This document shows positions 7,838 to 16,201 of a DNA stretch of 64,000 nt, piece by piece. The position numbers and the translations under genes are program-made. Under the pieces are notes generated by a model. The model was given only the letters and a program-made list of their open reading frames with translations, made no database searches and had not been told where the DNA came from. This stretch comes from Planctomycetes bacterium syqfu. GTDB lineage: Bacteria; Planctomycetota; Phycisphaerae; Phycisphaerales; Phycisphaeraceae. The DNA lies in assembly GCA_020974905.1 (NCBI GenBank), contig CP087563.1, positions 2,914,001 through 2,978,000 on the forward strand, given 5' to 3'. Numbering within the stretch: the first letter of the stretch is position 1; each line of letters opens with the position of its first letter.

Positions 7838-9505
7838 TTATTTTGCATAGGTCTTTTCCTTGTGACAAGACAGACACAGGGTCTGCATGTTTTCCAGATA
7901 ACTTGCCTGCACAAAGCTGGCAAAGCTTTCAACGGGTTTGATATGATCGGCCTGTGAGGTTGCTGCTGTGATCGGCTTGCCGCATTGGCTGCATATCATG
8001 CCGTCACGTGCCAGGGCCTGATGCTTCAGGTCCATGCCGCCGGGTCTGTTCTTTTCGTGGATGTAACGATCGCCGTCCACTTCAGAATCAGATTCGTAGT
8101 CGCCGTTGCCCGGTACATAAGGTTCGGGGCCACCTTGGTCCCATGCCATGCGTATGTCGCGGAATTTCGCGAGCGTGCATGTTGAGAACATTCCAATGTA
8201 GCTTCCGAATGTGTACCCGCGAAGGCACTTGGCAGTGGATATGTCCTGTTTGCGACATATCGTTTTGACGGCTATCCAGTAGGCATGATGGTCCAGCAAG
8301 GACGACACGACTGAATAGTTGTGGGCGATCTTGTAATAATGAGCCCATCCCCGTACAACTGCCGAGCCCCGGATCATGCGGACGGCAATCGACTCCTGTT
8401 GGGGTCGATGCCGAATCGCTTTCGCCAGGCTTCGCTTGGCGTTGGCCACTGCTTCCAGCGGAACCTTGATCTTCGCAGCGTGGTGACCACGTCTGACAAC
8501 ACCCATTTCCAAGCGGAAACTAAGAAATTCAAAACCCTCGCGGACATGCGTGATGTGCGTCTTTTCCTCCGAGAGTCGCAGGCCGCAGTTGACGACAAGG
8601 AACTCACGGATTTCCTCACGGAGATTCTCGGCATAACGCTTTGAAGCCCGCGTGATGAACACACACCAATCATCGGCATAGCGGACAAACCGAAGGTTCG
8701 GCTCCCGGTTATACCATGCTCGCCGACTGGCCAGATTGTGTGAACCCTTTGCATGCAGGAACCAGTCCAGCTTGTTCAGGACCACGTTGGCCAGTAGCGG
8801 TGAGACGACACCGCCTTGAGGCACGCCTTTCTCAGTGGGATGGACGATACCCTCAATTTCCACGCCTGATTTAAGGAACAGACGAATCAGATTGAGGAAT
8901 TTGTTATCCATCACCTTTTCCCGCAAGGCTTGGAGTATTGCCTTGTGCGAGATCTCATCGAAACACGCCTTCACATCGCCTTCGATCACCCATGTGAACT
9001 GACGGTTCATCAGGTGTTTGCATCGAAAGATGGCATGATGCGTGCTTCTGTTGGGCCGAAACCCGTAGGAATCGTCATGGAATTCGACTTCAAAGATTGG
9101 TTCGATTGCCATACGGACAGTCTCTTGCACAATCTTGTCCCGCAGGCATGGAATACCAAGCTTACGCGGTTTCCCGTTGGGCTTGATGATCACACTGCGC
9201 CGCAGGGGCTGAGGACGATAGGTTCCATGTTTCAATTCCAACCGAAGTGCTTCCAGTTCCTTGGTCAGTGTTCTTTCAAACACGGACACGGTGATACCGT
9301 CAACACCCGGTGCTTTGCCTCGGGAACGTGTCATCACGCGAGCACAGGCTTCTGCGATCCATTGCGGATGATGCAGCAGGTCCATCAGGTTCCGCACTCG
9401 GCCATCGTACGAATTGACCGGAAACAGAGGTGATCCTGATTCCCTGTGTTGCTTGTGCATACGTGACTGTTCCCACAGTCTTCTCTGGACTTCTTTCACG
9501 TTCAT
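7838..9505 (-). CDS. Group II intron reverse transcriptase/maturase with HNH endonuclease domain
   Basis: The 555-residue product carries the group II RT domains in order. 'GKAPGVDGITV' is near residue 65. 'RKLGIPCLRDKIVQETVRM' and 'YGFRPNRSTHHAI' follow, then 'GVPQGGVVSPLLANVVLN'. The catalytic 'FVRYADDWCVF' (YADD) is near residue 280. A maturase X domain includes 'VRGWAHYYKIAHNY'. A C-terminal HNH zinc finger has 'CSQCGKPI', 'ADHIKP' and 'CLSCHKEK'. All catalytic residues I looked for are present, so the intron may be mobile. The start is the ATG at 9503-9505, behind an AAGGG site. The gene lies in domain IV of the intron, transcribed with the host gene. Confidence 0.95.
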   Translation of the reverse strand: MNVKEVQRRLWEQSRMHKQHRESGSPLFPVNSYDGRVRNLMDLLHHPQWIAEACARVMTRSRGKAPGVDGITVSVFERTLTKELEALRLELKHGTYRPQPLRRSVIIKPNGKPRKLGIPCLRDKIVQETVRMAIEPIFEVEFHDDSYGFRPNRSTHHAIFRCKHLMNRQFTWVIEGDVKACFDEISHKAILQALREKVMDNKFLNLIRLFLKSGVEIEGIVHPTEKGVPQGGVVSPLLANVVLNKLDWFLHAKGSHNLASRRAWYNREPNLRFVRYADDWCVFITRASKRYAENLREEIREFLVVNCGLRLSEEKTHITHVREGFEFLSFRLEMGVVRRGHHAAKIKVPLEAVANAKRSLAKAIRHRPQQESIAVRMIRGSAVVRGWAHYYKIAHNYSVVSSLLDHHAYWIAVKTICRKQDISTAKCLRGYTFGSYIGMFSTCTLAKFRDIRMAWDQGGPEPYVPGNGDYESDSEVDGDRYIHEKNRPGGMDLKHQALARDGMICSQCGKPITAATSQADHIKPVESFASFVQASYLENMQTLCLSCHKEKTYAK

Positions 9506-10228
9506 CGGAAACCCTTCCAATTGTTAAACCTTTCCGTCGTCCAGAACGAAACATCCTGCCTCCCTTCGCCATGTGGACGGCTTTCCCGTCCTCGGACTAC
9601 TACGGAGGCTCCGCCACTTGGTCGCCTCATCGGTGTGGATTCAATCAATTCCATATGGATCGACCTATCCGTGTGAGCACCGTTTGCCGGACCGTCCGGC
9701 GTTCTACTCGACCAAGCTTCACTGGTTCCTTTGCTGACACAATTCGCTTTCGCGTAGGTTCCGACTCTCGGGGCACCCAACAGCGTTCCGCTGCTCCTCC
9801 AAACACCGTCAGATAGTTGACCACTCTGACGACTACGGAACTCCTGCGAGTTCGTCAGGACATTCGACTGGAACAATATCGTTTGTCCGTTTGGATCATT
9901 CCCTATTCTGGACATTACCCCAGACGGCTTCTGTGTTATCAGGAATGAGGCTCTCATTTTCCGAAGGTGCAAGTCAGTTTCCTAATTAAGTAACCATACG
10001 AAAGCACTACCTTGAGAGACTGCCACGGCTAAGAAGCATTGCCTGTGTCTCCCGTTGTCCGGGGAGCTCTTTTGCCGAACCGGCTCACACATTCCGGTCG
10101 ACTTACCCCGTAGGTACGGTGGACGGCCAAACGTCCACGGTGTGCGATCACACATTGTCAAGCAAAGTATCTCGTGCTGTTGATTGCTTGTTGCCAAGCA
10201 CTCAAGCAGCGCGATACATCAGTCGCAC
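9506..10228 (-). ncRNA. Group II intron 5' ribozyme region (domains I-III)
   Basis: These 723 nt hold no believable gene; the open frames on both strands lack ribosome sites and look random. By position they form domains I to III of the intron RNA, from the GTGCGAC 5' end to the RT start. I did not fold the RNA. Confidence 0.75.
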
Positions 10229-10432
10229 ATCCCACATGAGCGTGAACTCGACACTGCCATTCTTGAGCGTAGCGATGGTAGCACGCCAACCATTACTCGC
10301 TCTCGTCGTGACATCGGCCTCGTTGGTCTCGAGGTTAAGCGTGACATCCTTTGTGTTTGTCAGCTCACTTGTTGCGGTTGTGCCGGCCGCGCCGTAGTAC
10401 AACTTGGCCTGCATCCCTAAACGGATGGACAT
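10229..10432 (-). CDS. Major tail tube protein, exon 1
   Basis: The 68 codons from the ATG opposite 10432 encode MSIRLGMQAKLYYGAAGTTA, then 'TNTKDVTLNLETNEADVTTRASNGWRATIATLKNGSVEFTLMWD'. The segment 'N.KDVTLNLE..EADVTTR..NGWRA...TLK..SVEF.M.WD' is the conserved N-terminal half of a siphovirus tail tube. The frame runs eight codons into the intron and then hits a stop, so unspliced mRNA gives a truncated, tail-less protein. Spliced to exon 2 it reads ...FTLMWD-TEDEGFGAIK. It sits upstream of the tail chaperones, as expected. Confidence 0.9.
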
Positions 10433-10468
10433 AAAAAATCTCCTATTTTGAAGGGTTATTTGTGTGGT

Positions 10469-10864
10469 TTATCGAATCGAGCCTGCCCAGAATCGCGGCA
10501 GACGCGGTAAGTTTTTATTCAGTGCTGGCCCCATCAACGCACGTTTTGGGTAACGATGTCCTCTAAATACGCCGCCGAATTCGTGAGCCATCGCTGACGA
10601 GCCAACGTGAGCGAAACCGGGGCCGATCAGGACACGGTCGTTGCCTTCGCGGGCATAGACGATGGCGCGCCGCAATTGGCCATGTCGTGTACGCGGTGGC
10701 GAACCGGGTGGCGCATAACGTTTGCTCCGTCGAATGCTACGTCGTGCGGTTAACCGAATCGCTGCACCTGCATGGCCCAGACTTTGGAAACTCGCCTGGT
10801 CCATCTTCTGCCGAACGAGTTTTTTGTTGAGCCCGTTATGTGGTTTAAAGTGAACTCTGAGCAT
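10469..10864 (-). CDS. HK97 gp10-like / minor tail completion protein
   Basis: The 131-residue basic product contains 'HAGAAIRLTARRSIRRSKRYAPPGSPPRTRHGQLRRAIVYAREGNDRVLIGPGF', the core of phage head-tail completion proteins of the gp10 type, followed by 'MAHEFGG' and a C-terminal 'RYPKRALMGPALNKNLPRLPRFWAGSIR'. Such proteins form the neck/tail-completion ring. It lies between a terminator-like gene and the tail tube. The start is 5 nt after the preceding stop. Confidence 0.75.
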   Translation of the reverse strand: MLRVHFKPHNGLNKKLVRQKMDQASFQSLGHAGAAIRLTARRSIRRSKRYAPPGSPPRTRHGQLRRAIVYAREGNDRVLIGPGFAHVGSSAMAHEFGGVFRGHRYPKRALMGPALNKNLPRLPRFWAGSIR

Positions 10865-10870
10865 GTCTAC

Positions 10871-11302
10871 TCACTTTGTGATCCGATACGTCAACGTCAG
10901 TACCGACGTGAACACTCGCTGATTGGCCAGATGATCCGGATCGTAGATGGGAACATTCTCTACCTTAATCCAGATCGCATACGGCATGTCAGTTAATGGT
11001 TGGCGTTGCAGGTAGTCGGCGATCTGCTGCACCAACCCACTCAGCCCATGTACTGCTGTGTCGATTTCGTCCTGCGGTACGGTGAGTTTTTGCTGGATAC
11101 CGATATCCACCTGACAGTCGTATTGGCTGAGCTTGCGTGTGATACTTTGAATCTGCACACCGCGCGGGACTACGCTGATGGTCAACTCTCGCAACTGTGA
11201 CAGATCGTGAATCGGCAACACCATCCGCTTGGCATTGGTGACGATTTCCGATTGATTGAGTTGTGAAGTCACTGCATCAGCAAGGTCAATGGTCATTTGC
11301 AT
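10871..11302 (-). CDS. Tail terminator-like phage protein
   Basis: The 143-residue product (MQMTIDLADAVTSQLNQSEI) has the length and position of a tail terminator: between the gp10-like protein and the neck genes. The pattern is alternating helix/strand with 'LRELTISVVPRGVQIQSITRKL' and a C-terminal beta strand pair 'VFTSVLTLTYRITK' typical of this fold. There is no catalytic motif. It has an excellent ribosome site (GGGAGGGTAAAT before the ATG). The family assignment is inferred from order and length. Confidence 0.6.
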   Translation of the reverse strand: MQMTIDLADAVTSQLNQSEIVTNAKRMVLPIHDLSQLRELTISVVPRGVQIQSITRKLSQYDCQVDIGIQQKLTVPQDEIDTAVHGLSGLVQQIADYLQRQPLTDMPYAIWIKVENVPIYDPDHLANQRVFTSVLTLTYRITK

Positions 11303-11321
11303 ATTTACCCTCCCCCCCGGA

Positions 11322-11552
11322 TTAACCCCGGAAAATGCTGAAAAGAATGTTCACCAAACTCGTCACGCCTGCACCGGCAATCAGCCACATCCAACGTGCG
11401 TGACGAATCGCATTCTGTTCCAGACGATCCAGACGAATGTTGATGCCCGGTTCACCATTGCCACGGATGGCATGATCGAGCCGGTCGAGTTTGTTGTGCA
11501 GTTCATCAAACTGCAAGCAACTGCCATTTTCATTTTGAGCACATTGACTCAT
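11322..11552 (-). CDS. Small coiled-coil protein with C-terminal membrane helix, XhlA/holin-like
   Basis: I start at the ATG 11550-11552, which overlaps the preceding stop (ATGA), giving 76 residues (MSQCAQNENGSCLQFDELHN). A charged helix with heptad-like leucines (LHNKLDRLDHAIRGNG, NIRLDRLEQNAIRHARWMW) is followed by one C-terminal membrane segment, 'WMWLIAGAGVTSLVNILFSIF'. This is the layout of XhlA-type hemolysin/holin accessory proteins found next to phage lysis genes. Here it lies among head-tail genes and no endolysin is adjacent, so the lysis role is only a suggestion. Confidence 0.65.
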   Translation of the reverse strand: MSQCAQNENGSCLQFDELHNKLDRLDHAIRGNGEPGINIRLDRLEQNAIRHARWMWLIAGAGVTSLVNILFSIFRG

Positions 11553-11914
11553 GTAATTGTGTCTCCCAGTAAACGGGTGTGGATACGGAGGGTGGTGTGG
11601 TACGGATCGCAGTAGCGGTAACAACCGTCATCACCGAAGTTGGTGATTTCGTATTGCTTGTCGTCCATCGTCAGGACATCACCGGGCGTCGGCTCAAACT
11701 CTGCCGGGAAGTCATCAGCATTAATCAAAAAATCCCACATGCTCGACTCGATGGTCACGCCACCGACGGTGGATTTTTCGTACTTACTGATGCCCGGCGA
11801 GGCATGGACGGTGTACGAGGATTCGCCTTGTTTATAGGCGACCTCCTGCGTACACCATCCTGCCCTCACCCTGGCGAGCCACTGCATGCCTTGTTTCATG
11901 TAGTCTCTGGCCAT
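11549..11914 (-). CDS. Phage head-tail connector-like protein, unknown family
   Basis: The 121-residue product (MARDYMKQGMQWLARVRAGW) includes 'EVAYKQGESSYTVHASPG', 'FEPTPGDVLTMDDKQYEITNFGDDGCYRYCDPYHTTLRIHTR', a mostly beta pattern. The 'PGD.....G..YEI......YRYCD..R..LRIHT' signature is what I associate with small neck or head-closure proteins between the capsid and tail genes in planctomycete-type phages. The ATG follows a GGGGGATGC site. Function is inferred from position. Confidence 0.65.
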   Translation of the reverse strand: MARDYMKQGMQWLARVRAGWCTQEVAYKQGESSYTVHASPGISKYEKSTVGGVTIESSMWDFLINADDFPAEFEPTPGDVLTMDDKQYEITNFGDDGCYRYCDPYHTTLRIHTRLLGDTIT

Positions 11915-11927
11915 GCATCCCCCGGAA

Positions 11928-12260
11928 CTATGCGGTTAACTTCACACGAACGCTGGCATCGTTGTCACCCGCATCGGCCACAGCCTTGCCCATGTACTTG
12001 CCTTCGATTTCAGTGGGCGTCACGTACTTGTTGGCCGAGTCCCAGTAAAGCTTCGTGCCGGTGGTGATGGCCATGCCAGGGCCACCGATCTTGGGGACAT
12101 CGAAGATGCCGGTCACCGACAGACTGCCCAACGTGTTTGCAGTGATGTCGAGCTTGGCGATACCCACCAGGTCTTCCTGGACAACCACGTCGCCTGCCGA
12201 GACATCAGCGGCTGGGGTGTAATCGATACTGTCACCTTTGTGAACGAATGTTGCGATCAT
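11928..12260 (-). CDS. DUF2190-family capsid decoration-like protein
   Basis: The 110-residue product (MIATFVHKGDSIDYTPAADV) shows the DUF2190 pattern: an N-terminal 'G..IDYTPA.DV.AGDVV', 'LVGIAKLDITANTLGSLSVTGIFDVPK', then 'ITTGTKLYWDSANKYVTPTEIEGKYMGKAVADAGDNDASVRVKL'. Members are small beta proteins next to the major capsid gene, some shown or proposed to decorate the head. It is directly downstream of the capsid gene with an AGGAGCATTTCTTAC ribosome site. Confidence 0.85.
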   Translation of the reverse strand: MIATFVHKGDSIDYTPAADVSAGDVVVQEDLVGIAKLDITANTLGSLSVTGIFDVPKIGGPGMAITTGTKLYWDSANKYVTPTEIEGKYMGKAVADAGDNDASVRVKLTA

Positions 12261-12373
12261 GTAAGAAATGCTCCTGCGAGAAGAAAAAGATCAAAAACAG
12301 CTTGTTTTCAAGGGAAAAACAATGAATACTTTTTAAGAAGAACTTCCGGGGGTTCCGGAGGTTTCGGGATGGG

Positions 12374-14446
12374 TTAGGCTTCCCCCTTGAGTTTCAGTGC
12401 GCCACGGTGGTCCTGTTCACGGACACCGAAGTCGATAAAGCCACGAAAAAGAATGCCCAACGAATTGAAATCTGCATCCGTTTTTTCAACCGTGGGACGA
12501 TCCACGCCGTTGAGGAATGCCACTTCAATTGAGGGCAGACGATTGGGATCAGCCAGGAGATACCATGCCTTGCTGCTGGCCCCGGTGAAACTGGCATTGG
12601 CCAGGTAAACACTGGAGACGACGTCGAACTTACCCACATGCGGATTAGTCGTCGGCTTGGGTTTGTTCGTGGTGGTGGTTTCGTTGAGCTGAATACTCTT
12701 CATGAGCATCTCCGCTGCAACCTTCAGTGCTGTGGGCACGAGCAGAATGTTGGCAGGCATACCAAGGGGTTTACCGTTGGGCTTGATCTGCTCACTGAAT
12801 TTCACTTCGGCATTGGTCAAGCCATCAACGGATAAAGCGGTGTCCGCACCTTCGAGGTAATTGCCATGATCAGCATGAAAGAAGGCGTTGCCATCGGATT
12901 GGGTGGGATTGCGAAGCCACAGTCCCCAGACTGCATCGGCAATGGCCTCGGCAGCACCCATGCCAATCTGACGCGGGATATCGGTGAACGCGCCCATGTC
13001 ATCGTTGATGATCATCTGGCGAGTCAGGGCAAACATGATGCCGTGGGTGTCGGCGCGCTGGCCAAACTTCTGTTCGTCGAGCTTGCCGTGCTTGAGTTCA
13101 CCGTCCGGACCCACCTGCTCGAATTTGAACGAACCGGTCATGCGATAACGACTGTGTTCCTTGAAGTCATTGACGCTGGCGACCTTGGCAATACGACGCC
13201 AGGCATCTTCGACGTAGTTGTAACCTTCGAGCAACATCTTGTTGGCGATGTTGCTTAAAACCCCCGGAAGTGTGGCCGAGCTGAATGCGGCTTGAAGCCA
13301 GCCGCTGGCATCGCGACGGAAACGCGGCAGTTGCTGACCCGATGCCATCTCGCAGAATTCCTGCACACCGATACCACGGAGCTTGTCGGCGGCTTCCAAA
13401 ACCGGTTCGGCATACATCGCTTCCATGCGGGTGTTGGGCAAACCACTTGCCATCAATGCTGCCGCCTCGAACACCTGCGGATTACCCGCATGCTGATTGA
13501 CCTGAGTATGCATGGCGACAGGAAGTTGCGGACGCGATGCACGGAGGACGTGCAGCTCAGTCTTGGTCACATCCCAACCTTCCTCGATGGCCTGTGCTTC
13601 GACGGCCGGAAGTTTGCCATCACAAATCGAGCGGATGGCCTGGATGCGACGGGTTTCTTCTGCCATCTGCTTGCGCATCTGCATCATCGGGTTTTGATGT
13701 TCCGGGGCCGGGGCATCCGAAACTTCCGGGGGTTGCGTTGCACTCGCAGCGATGGTGGCAGGACGTGCGGGCGACGGATTGCTTTCCGGGGCCGGGGTCG
13801 GCTTCGAGTTTTCGGCGGACGGAGGTGTGGCCGGTTTGGGGTCGATGGTAGTGGTTTGATTTCCGGGGGTTGCGGTTTCATGCATATAGGGTTGCTCCTT
13901 GCTGTTGGCTGCGATGCGGGCAGACGTAGACGAGTCTGCCCCGTTATCGACGAATGAAATTTCTTTGAGGGTTGCTTTGCGGACGACGTGAATCGGGCCG
14001 TCGAACGTCCGGCCATTAACAGTGATGTTCTGGCCGTTGGGAATAAACTGGGCATCGATGACGGCTGCACCGATGCTGGCTTGCCAGGGGAATCCGTTTT
14101 GGCCACTGCGGATCACATCACGCGCCCAACTGGTATCGCGGCTGACTAAACCTTCAGCCACCAACGATCCGTTTTCGACAGCAACGCGTTGCGTGTGGCC
14201 GACGCCTTGACGAGAACTGTGATCCAAGCGAACCGGGATGTCCTGGCGGTCGATGCCTAAACCTTGAAGGTCTACGACGACTGGATGCGGAAAGCCTTCA
14301 ATTCGCATCAGGCCGCCGGTATAGGCGACCATTTTGAACTGAGGCACCCCGGAAGCAGATTTATCCCCAGCAGCTTCAATGGACAGTGGGCAGATGAACG
14401 ACAGTTGATCAGGCAGTTGTTGGGTTGGCGACAGTGTCATCGGCAT
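12374..14446 (-). CDS. Prohead protease-major capsid protein fusion
   Basis: The 690-residue product combines two functions. Residues about 1-190 resemble an HK97-type prohead protease: a conserved His in 'PVRLDHSSRQGVGHTQR', a Ser in 'FPWQASIGAAVIDAQ' and the closing 'LKEISFVDNGADSST'. A Pro/Thr/Ala/Glu-rich linker spans about 195-275. Residues about 280-690 look like an HK97-fold major capsid protein ('SVNDFKEHSRYRMTGSFKFEQVGPDGELKHG', 'IINDDMGAFTDIPRQIGMGAAEAIADAVWGLW', 'DLGVREQDHRG'-like end). Self-cleavage in the linker would be needed to free the capsid subunit. Its start overlaps the portal gene by 38 nt. Confidence 0.9.
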   Translation of the reverse strand: MPMTLSPTQQLPDQLSFICPLSIEAAGDKSASGVPQFKMVAYTGGLMRIEGFPHPVVVDLQGLGIDRQDIPVRLDHSSRQGVGHTQRVAVENGSLVAEGLVSRDTSWARDVIRSGQNGFPWQASIGAAVIDAQFIPNGQNITVNGRTFDGPIHVVRKATLKEISFVDNGADSSTSARIAANSKEQPYMHETATPGNQTTTIDPKPATPPSAENSKPTPAPESNPSPARPATIAASATQPPEVSDAPAPEHQNPMMQMRKQMAEETRRIQAIRSICDGKLPAVEAQAIEEGWDVTKTELHVLRASRPQLPVAMHTQVNQHAGNPQVFEAAALMASGLPNTRMEAMYAEPVLEAADKLRGIGVQEFCEMASGQQLPRFRRDASGWLQAAFSSATLPGVLSNIANKMLLEGYNYVEDAWRRIAKVASVNDFKEHSRYRMTGSFKFEQVGPDGELKHGKLDEQKFGQRADTHGIMFALTRQMIINDDMGAFTDIPRQIGMGAAEAIADAVWGLWLRNPTQSDGNAFFHADHGNYLEGADTALSVDGLTNAEVKFSEQIKPNGKPLGMPANILLVPTALKVAAEMLMKSIQLNETTTTNKPKPTTNPHVGKFDVVSSVYLANASFTGASSKAWYLLADPNRLPSIEVAFLNGVDRPTVEKTDADFNSLGILFRGFIDFGVREQDHRGALKLKGEA

Positions 14447-15935
14447 TGGCAGAAGGCTCCTGTGAAGGTGAAGAAGATGAAGTAGGTTGAACAGGCTGAC
14501 TCTCCGATGTCGTCAGCCCCAGTGTTTGCATGAGTCGGGTTTCCTTGGCACGCTGACGAAGTTCGGTTTCCCAATCCTTGCCCTGGCGGGCATATTCAGC
14601 AGCCAATGTGGTGGTGTGACTACCTAAGCGTTTGGCTTGGGCATTGGCTTCCTTGGCTGGATCCACATGCTCAGTGCCATCAAAAAACCACCCCCGGAAG
14701 TTAAGCAGGCCAGCAGGACGAACAGTGCGGAGCATTGAGAACTCCGGTGTCAGCATGGCCTCGCGTATCCAGGCATTGAAGATTTGATCCAGCACGATTT
14801 CAGCCAGATTCGCCTGCTCCACACGGATGGACTTGTAATACGTCTGATGGTCAAGCCGCCCAGAGGCGTAGTTGTAGCCCGAAGAGTTGCAGGCGGCGAT
14901 GTTGTAGGGAAGGTTCAAACAGCGTGCGATCTCGTTGAGAATCTCGCGTTTGAACTCCGCGTATGTAGTCGCCGGTTGCTGCGAATCGATCTGCCCGAGT
15001 CGCCAACCATCAGGCAGCACCGTGGCCATGCGTTTCTCAAGGTTGACGATGTCCATCGGATCGAGCGGTTGGGCTTCACCATTGGCAGGCGAGTCGGTGT
15101 ACAACACCGCTGCAAAGTCGGCAGCGGTTTCCGCAGCGGCGATCACGGCCAAAGTGTAGCGACGAAGTTGGGCAAACAGTGGCAAAGCCGGAGTAATCTC
15201 CGGTATGCCACGATGCTGCTCGGGTCGATCCGCACGATACCAGTGAATCACCGATCTGGCAGGCACTTCGTCATATTGCGACATCCATGTGCTGTAGTTG
15301 CCCAACCCGCCAGGATGCTGACGCAGGATCGAATAGAACTGTGGGTTGCCAAACGAATCGAGGATCACACCATCCACATCGTTGCGTGTCGGCAACATAA
15401 CCGACGATGGCGACGCGATGCGGTCAGCCTCAATGAGTTGAAGATCAAGAGCAACCGGCGAATCGACATTGGGATTGAAATTCAAAACACCGAATGCTTC
15501 ACCGTCAGTACTCTTGGCCATGCGCATGGTGCGTAACTTGGATGCCAGGCTGACCGCTTTGCTCCACTGAGCAAACGCATCTTCAATCTGGCGGTTGAGA
15601 TTGTCGTGTTTGGTGAGTAACTGCAAGCGAGGGCCGGTGCCGATGCAATCATTAGCCAGCGTCAGGACGATGCCCTTGGCATAACTGTTGTTGGCCACTT
15701 CGTACCGAGCACGCTCCCGCAGCTTCTTGCGGATGTCTGCCGATGCTGCGCAGTCCGCTGACAGCGCATCTGCCATCGCCCAGTGCCGGGCGTTCTCCGC
15801 TGTAGTCTGCGCCGCGTCGTAACGCGCCCGCACCACGTTGGCCACTGGCAAACTGCGCGTCGGCTGCTTGGGTTGGGATTGTTTCCGGAAAAACTTCCAG
15901 GGCTTCCGGGGGTTCCGGGGGTTGAGGAATTGCAT
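14409..15935 (-). CDS. Portal protein, lambda type
   Basis: The 508-residue product has the lambda-portal core: 'RYDAAQTTAENARHWAMADALSADCAASADIRKKLRERARYEVANNSYAKGIVLTLANDCIGTGPRL', then 'AKSTDGEAFGVL', 'LQLIEADRI', 'VIHWYRADRPEQHRGIPEITPAL' and 'NLPYNIAACNSSGYNYASGRLDHQTYYKSI'. It forms the ring at the capsid vertex through which DNA passes. Length is near lambda gpB (533). The N-terminal tail (NPRNPRKPWKFFRKQ) comes from a repeated CCCCCGGAA motif. The ATG shares a base with the preceding stop (TAATG). Confidence 0.93.
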   Translation of the reverse strand: MQFLNPRNPRKPWKFFRKQSQPKQPTRSLPVANVVRARYDAAQTTAENARHWAMADALSADCAASADIRKKLRERARYEVANNSYAKGIVLTLANDCIGTGPRLQLLTKHDNLNRQIEDAFAQWSKAVSLASKLRTMRMAKSTDGEAFGVLNFNPNVDSPVALDLQLIEADRIASPSSVMLPTRNDVDGVILDSFGNPQFYSILRQHPGGLGNYSTWMSQYDEVPARSVIHWYRADRPEQHRGIPEITPALPLFAQLRRYTLAVIAAAETAADFAAVLYTDSPANGEAQPLDPMDIVNLEKRMATVLPDGWRLGQIDSQQPATTYAEFKREILNEIARCLNLPYNIAACNSSGYNYASGRLDHQTYYKSIRVEQANLAEIVLDQIFNAWIREAMLTPEFSMLRTVRPAGLLNFRGWFFDGTEHVDPAKEANAQAKRLGSHTTTLAAEYARQGKDWETELRQRAKETRLMQTLGLTTSESQPVQPTSSSSPSQEPSANADDTVANPTTA

Positions 15936-16129
15936 TAAACCGTGCCTCCGGGATTGATCTTGAAAATCTTCACGCCCAGTCCCTTGGATTGAGCAGCCTT
16001 CTTCGATGCCAGGTAACGGTCTACCGCGATCTGATCTTTCAGTGAATGCTGCTTGACGTGCTGGCCGTCGACCGACACTTCAGCCGGTGCAACTGCGTTT
16101 TCTTCGATGTTGTTATTGGTTTCAGTCAT
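15935..16129 (-). CDS. gpW-like head-tail joining protein
   Basis: Starting at the ATG 16127-16129 the product has 64 residues; a GTG seven codons upstream is the alternative. An acidic N-terminus is followed by 'VSVDGQHVKQHSLKDQIAVDRYLASKKAAQSKGLGVKIFKINPGGTV'. The order (large terminase, this gene, portal) and the pattern 'V.G..V...SL.D...A..YL' match gpW-like head-joining proteins. The match is by eye and moderate. Confidence 0.6.
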   Translation of the reverse strand: MTETNNNIEENAVAPAEVSVDGQHVKQHSLKDQIAVDRYLASKKAAQSKGLGVKIFKINPGGTV

Positions 16130-16201
16130 TGGTGTTTCTTTCTCCGTCACCCTCTATATCTGCAGTTGGGCTCAAAATGTTGCGCTGAAACTGAAGTTTT
16201 T

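Larger units (their letters stand above)
7747..10228 (-). mobile_element. Group II intron inserted in the tail-tube gene
   Basis: The element runs 2482 nt on the minus strand. Its 5' end reads GTGCGAC, the group II consensus (GUGYG), right after codon 68 of the tail-tube gene. Its 3' end reads CCTACACCAC, ending in AC as expected. About 720 nt of structured, non-coding RNA (domains I-III) precede the intron-encoded reverse transcriptase at 9505-7838. A classic domain V hairpin follows at 7821-7785, then a short domain VI. Joining the exons at these ends restores one continuous tube protein with no codon lost or gained. The boundaries are read by eye; exon-binding sequences were not proved. 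Confidence 0.9.

Noticed and set aside
7522-7932. A 136-residue gene running from intron sequence into the tail tube end
   Set aside because: Its first about 60 codons cover intron domains V and VI; the real upstream exon is at 10229-10432.
7838-9505. Retron, DGR or Abi-type reverse transcriptase defence gene
   Set aside because: The protein has a maturase X domain and C-terminal HNH, and it lies inside a group II intron with domain V, so it is an intron RT.
13292-13957. Long plus-strand frame inside the capsid gene
   Set aside because: It is the opposite strand of the protease-capsid fusion and is Arg/Gly/Cys-rich with no family likeness.
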